This document shows positions 61,601 to 64,000 of a stretch of 64,000 nucleotides of DNA, piece after piece. Made by a program: the position numbers and the translations under genes. The stretch comes from Mytilus galloprovincialis (Eukaryota; Mollusca; Bivalvia; Mytilida; Mytilidae). The notes under the pieces were generated by a model. That model made no database searches, was not told the origin of the DNA, and saw only the letters and a program-made list of their open reading frames with translations. Positions within the stretch are counted from its first letter, which is position 1; the number at the start of each line of letters is the position of its first letter. The stretch spans positions 56,204,439-56,268,438 of the forward strand of contig NC_134847.1 in the NCBI RefSeq assembly GCF_965363235.1. Reading direction: 5' to 3'.

Positions 61601-62678
61601 ACATCCTGGCTACGGACCAGCACATTATTGTACTTATTTTTAAATTCAACATTTAAACATAATTCCGATAAATTCAAACTCTTGATTCATAAACATTCAA
61701 AGCTTATAAGTTTGCATGTTACTGTCACAAACTCGACAGCATCCAACATATGTAACATTTGTGAAGTCGATATGAAACCAAGGGCATTGGACTGTCGATA
61801 AACAGTTCCTGTTGTCAAACGATCTTTTCAATTGATAACCACAAATGCATGTACCATAAGCATTGTGCATGCGTATTTCTGACCCGACTTTATTTTTTTT
61901 TCTATTTTCGACGCAAGAGGGTTTTTGTTTCATTATGCTTCACAGTAATAGCTTTGGTGTTATCTATTGATTGATATACTGTATTTAAATCAATAGGAAT
62001 GCACAACTTAGAAATTATGTTAGAGGTGTTCATAAAAGCAACATACCTGATACTTGTCTATTTGTCATATTTAAAATGCATGTCACGTTTTGACATTTAT
62101 TTTCCCTTTCTAGTTGTTTCCCTTTTACAAGAAAAATGCAATGAATTATACGTTATATTTTTGTATGCACTTGTTTTTTATAACCTTAGTTTTGAAAACC
62201 TTAATGTTCAGTTAATCATTTCTAGACATTTATCAACATGAATATGAGTAAATTTTGAATTATTAATCATCTTTCAAAGCATTTGTTAATAAAGTCTTTC
62301 TTCTATGCAATTTCCTGATGTTATTATTCAAACTGATTATTGAAGCGATATGCTTGAATACATAAGTGTAATGCCGACCCTAAAAAAAATGCTATATAAA
62401 AACGTAAGCATATGTATATTGCATTGTACCAGCACAAGTTGGACAGCATCCCACAGTCGTAATATTTGTGCAGTTTGATGGAAACCAAAGACATTGGACT
62501 GCCGGTGAACAGGTCCATGTTGGTAACAAATCTTTCCCATAATAACCACAAATGCATTTGTCACAACCATTGTTTCCTCGGATTTCAGAGCCGATCACAA
62601 AATTCGTTCCATTTCTATAACAGGAAGCAGCAGGCTTTTTGGTTGTAGGCGGTCTCATGGTTGTAGTGGATAAGTAAT
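49305..62678 (-). CDS. C: VWC/antistasin/HYR membrane protein, 5' end outside window
   Basis: Ten exons are visible: 62430-62678, 59603-59839, 56811-56906, 56296-56520, 55776-55994, 55384-55434, 53196-53453, 51631-51870, 51082-51153 and 49305-49669. They give 2012 nt, all junctions phase 1, encoding the last 669 residues. Order: VWC, VWC, antistasin-like, VWC, VWC, Pro/Thr linker, HYR-like, HYR, linker, membrane helix, tail. The last five exons match gene B in order, and the two HYR-region exons, linker and tail match closely. The signal peptide and any EMI-like region should lie beyond 64000. VWC-rich ectodomains commonly bind BMP-type ligands; antistasin modules inhibit proteases. Function here is unknown. 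Confidence 0.82.
50805..51015 (+). repeat. Interspersed repeat family R3
   Basis: Contains AAAATTCAAGACGGAAAATC and GGTGGATTAAACCTGGTTTT. In gene C intron. Confidence 0.65.
51082..51153 (-). CDS. C exon: membrane-proximal linker
   Basis: 72 nt, phase 1 to 1, acceptor TTTTGTAG and donor GTAAGA. It encodes SSDPTMPNQLKRDDEENKKD. Counterpart of gene B exon 11. Confidence 0.8.
51631..51870 (-). CDS. C exon: HYR domain
   Basis: 240 nt, phase 1 to 1. It encodes NHPPMYSTCPSEI, ISWDKPEASDN, FPEGSHLLMYVAVDHEGN and CRFLVAVY. Nearly the same as gene B exon 10. Donor GTAACG is weaker than usual. Confidence 0.9.
52610..53105 (+). repeat. Repeat family R4 with tetranucleotide array
   Basis: Two diverged copies of the AACTTCATCAAAAACTACCT-type unit and then an array of GGACGAACGAAC type (52984-53050), ending CAGACCAGAAAACATAATGC. 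Confidence 0.7.
53196..53453 (-). CDS. C exon: HYR-like domain
   Basis: 258 nt, phase 1 to 1, donor GTAAGT. It encodes KHCPSGTLII, IRRSVNLTVV, IQYSKEIIEAVPCSCG and GRFASCHITVHVV. Two residues longer than gene B exon 9. Confidence 0.88.
53851..53876. repeat. CA microsatellite
   Basis: (CA)13 tract in a gene C intron. Confidence 0.95.
54515..55095. mobile_element. Inverted-repeat element with an inner hairpin
   Basis: Ends AAAGGAGTAGGTCCAGTAAG and its near complement, sitting inside an older repeat. An inner palindrome (54735-54885) has arms ACGAAAGTGGCCGCATTCGT and complement. No transposase. Confidence 0.65.
55384..55434 (-). CDS. C exon: Pro/Thr linker
   Basis: 51 nt, phase 1 to 1, encoding TTPPPTTVRPTLPPNT, a likely O-glycosylated spacer. 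Donor GTAAGT. Confidence 0.75.
55776..55994 (-). CDS. C exon: VWC domain
   Basis: 219 nt, phase 1 to 1. A Thr/Pro lead (TSTPAPTTPKSS) is followed by a ten-Cys VWC: DCKTCVC, DWSCRTEAC and QCCPVCDG. Donor GTAAGC. Confidence 0.9.
56296..56520 (-). CDS. C exon: VWC domain
   Basis: 225 nt, phase 1 to 1. Thr/Pro lead (TTTPPAPTK), then ten Cys: DCMMCTC, NWSCMINDC, QCCPVCPG. A broken copy of this exon lies at 57365-57533. Confidence 0.88.
56811..56906 (-). CDS. C exon: antistasin-like domain
   Basis: 96 nt, phase 1 to 1, acceptor ATGTAG and donor GTAGGT. It encodes ECGPICKMFC, ENGFQTDERGCPICTC, the six-Cys antistasin pattern with the D-x-x-GC core. Such modules inhibit serine proteases in leeches and other animals. 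Confidence 0.85.
57365..57533 (-). pseudogene. Broken duplicate of the gene C VWC exon
   Basis: Nearly identical to the 5' two thirds of 56296-56520, including the acceptor. It has an in-frame TAA in place of the codon after QKP, and the homology stops before the last four Cys and the donor. It cannot be used as a normal exon. Confidence 0.85.
57595..57870 (-). repeat. Retrozyme-like repeat R1, copy in gene C intron
   Basis: Aligns with the 355-bp unit and interrupts duplicated intron sequence, so it entered after the exon duplication. The hammerhead is listed separately. Confidence 0.75.
57622..57667 (-). ncRNA. Hammerhead ribozyme in R1
   Basis: CTGATGA at 57654-57660 and GAAA at 57637-57640 are intact. 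Stem II keeps three pairs (GTC/GAC). Stem III is CGCGTA and the triplet ATC, then TGGCGTA. Confidence 0.65.
58081..58176 (-). pseudogene. Duplicate antistasin exon with lost acceptor
   Basis: The coding part matches 56811-56906 without a break and keeps its GTAGGT donor. The acceptor ATGTAG has become ATGTAT, so splicing into it should fail. It is the second half of the same tandem duplication. Confidence 0.75.
59603..59839 (-). CDS. C exon: VWC domain
   Basis: 237 nt, phase 1 to 1. Thr/Pro lead (STKAPSTTTSPP) and ten Cys: SCNPCIC, EWTCRIVDC, QCCPVCDG. Donor GTAAAC. Confidence 0.88.
61167..61430 (-). repeat. Retrozyme-like repeat R1, copy in gene C intron
   Basis: Aligns with the 355-bp unit. 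Hammerhead at 61198-61244. Confidence 0.75.
61198..61244 (-). ncRNA. Hammerhead ribozyme in R1
   Basis: CTGACGA at 61230-61236 (the variable core base is C, which the consensus allows), GAAA at 61213-61216, stem II GCCT/AGAC with one mismatch, stem III CGTGCG, triplet GTC. Confidence 0.6.
61719..61915 (-). pseudogene. Decayed VWC exon of gene C
   Basis: Related to 62430-62678: SEIR, CICGY, STVQCPWF, FTNVTYVGCCRVCD. The second Cys pair is reduced, the TWTC motif has become DNRNC, and there is no good acceptor or Thr/Pro lead. Either a dead exon or a very divergent one; I favour dead. Confidence 0.6.
62430..62678 (-). CDS. C exon: VWC domain
   Basis: 249 nt, phase 1 to 1. Thr/Pro lead (TTTMRPPTTKKP), ten Cys: GCDKCIC, TWTCSPAVQC, GCCPTCAG. 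The donor GTACAA is weak, so the 3' boundary is less certain. Confidence 0.8.
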
Positions 62679-64000
62679 CTGTTAATCGAGTTAGAAAGGT
62701 TGCATTTCGTGTATGACGATTACGGTAAATATTTGAATGAATGCACACATTAGAACAGTAGTTCACAATGAAAGTAACTGGTTCATTTTAGTAAGCTCCT
62801 AAATCAAATTCCGTAAAATAGTTATAATACATAAACTGCATTTTTCTCCAAATTTTAAAATGAGTTAACATTTTAACGAAACATTACTTCCAAATACATA
62901 TACTGTACAGAGAATTCCATTAGAAAAAAAAATTAAAAAAATATTATCAATAATATAATTCAAATAATTCATTATTAATATTTTAATCCTAAAGATATAT
63001 ATGAGACCAGTTTAGCAAATCGTGTTACATAAGGGTTGTAACATTGTGGCACATTTTACGAAACTATACAAAGTTGACCACAAACGAGGACACGTGGAAA
63101 AGCACAACTTGATTAAGTAAAGAGGTCGAGAGTTCAATATATGAATATGTGAATAGATGGTATATCAATGAAAACTTTATTTACGATAACTGTGTTCAAA
63201 CACGAACATTTATATTTAACAAAAAACTTATCAGGATGGAAGTCTCCGTAGTAAGTAACTGATAGGTTCGTTGTCAATACCATATTTTTGTACTGTCATA
63301 TCAAATGAATGAAGTAAGATGCTCAGTTTAAGCGACTAAAACATTTTTGAAGTAAAAACGATATTTATCACGATGAATCTTATTAAAATAATTGCTTTCT
63401 TAGGCATACAAATTACTACATTAATTTATTATGTTATAAACACAGTATGTCTCAGTCATCTTATAATGTTGTAAGAAAATAAATAAGTTTATATAAAATA
63501 TTTCAGTATTTTAAACTGTATACATGGCTACTGTACCTGAAATTATGTTAATAGAATAGAGATAAGAAGTTTATATTTTGAGAGATTAAATGGATTTAAA
63601 TATTGAATGATAAACTTGCAATTGTTAGTATAAGTTGTATTGTAATACTGATTACAAGTACGTTCAGTCCTTTGTTAGTTTAAATGTACTGTCAATTTGT
63701 TATGATTCTGATTAGTATATTTTAACATTATATTCGACTTGACAAGTACTTTAAAATGGTTATGAGATTACACTGGTTTTTTTATGATTTTAAATATGAA
63801 GTATGCTGAATATTTTGATTTCATTATTAAATGACTAACTAATGGCTGTTTCCTCATGGCTTAATGTCTTTGTGTTAAGTTATCACAACATGTAACTCTT
63901 GCATGGATACATGCTAATTATGTCATGTGACCAAGACATCATTTCATCCGAATTCAAAATGCATCACCAATACTTACATTAACACATTCATCGTGATTGC
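62679..64000. other. Gene C intron, continuing past the window
   Basis: AT-rich. I see no exon, repeat family or structured element here. Confidence 0.4.

Overview
The window is nuclear DNA from an animal with short, intron-split exons on an AT-rich, repeat-crowded background. Several interspersed repeats I recognise from mussel and other bivalve sequence point to a bivalve mollusc, most likely Mytilus. That assignment rests on memory of repeat families, not on a search.

Every host gene I can support lies on the minus strand. They form a tandem cluster of single-pass (type I) membrane proteins. From left to right: A1, a broken copy (92-7035); A2, an intact five-exon gene for a 253-residue protein (11032-21402); B, a twelve-exon gene for a 650-residue protein with a Cys-rich EMI-like region, three EGF-like modules, WAP, VWC, HYR-like and HYR modules (23027-44763); and C, a paralogue of B carrying several VWC modules and an antistasin-like module, whose 5' end lies beyond the window (49305-62678 seen). 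Exons were found by reading splice sites, domain content and reading-frame phase. The five A2 exons sum to 762 nt and the twelve B exons to 1953 nt, both divisible by three. All three proteins end in a cytoplasmic tail with three proline-tyrosine motifs (PPxY or LPxY). B and C also carry an NPVYD motif. This suggests shared coupling to WW-domain and PTB-domain partners. Ligands and biological role are unknown.

A1 and A2 are the two halves of a segmental duplication (about 1-7250 and 10945-18800). A1 has since taken a Penelope-like retroelement remnant and a DNA transposon into one intron. A2 has taken a bivalve repeat and, inside that, a LINE that carries a 2A peptide motif.

The most striking non-gene signal is self-cleaving RNA. 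The Penelope-like remnant has a hammerhead ribozyme motif in each of its two inverted end repeats. Separately, a short repeat present seven times carries a second hammerhead whose core is CTGATGA...GAAA with a palindromic stem III. Two of these copies form a head-to-tail dimer of 355-bp units (45023-45724), the arrangement expected of a retrozyme. All seven copies have the ribozyme on the minus strand, the sense strand of the host genes, and five of them sit inside introns. A relic of a third hammerhead family lies at 8097-8120.

The rest is intron and intergenic DNA filled with interspersed repeats, foldback elements and microsatellites. I saw no tRNA, rRNA or CRISPR, and no retrovirus-like or capsid-bearing element.
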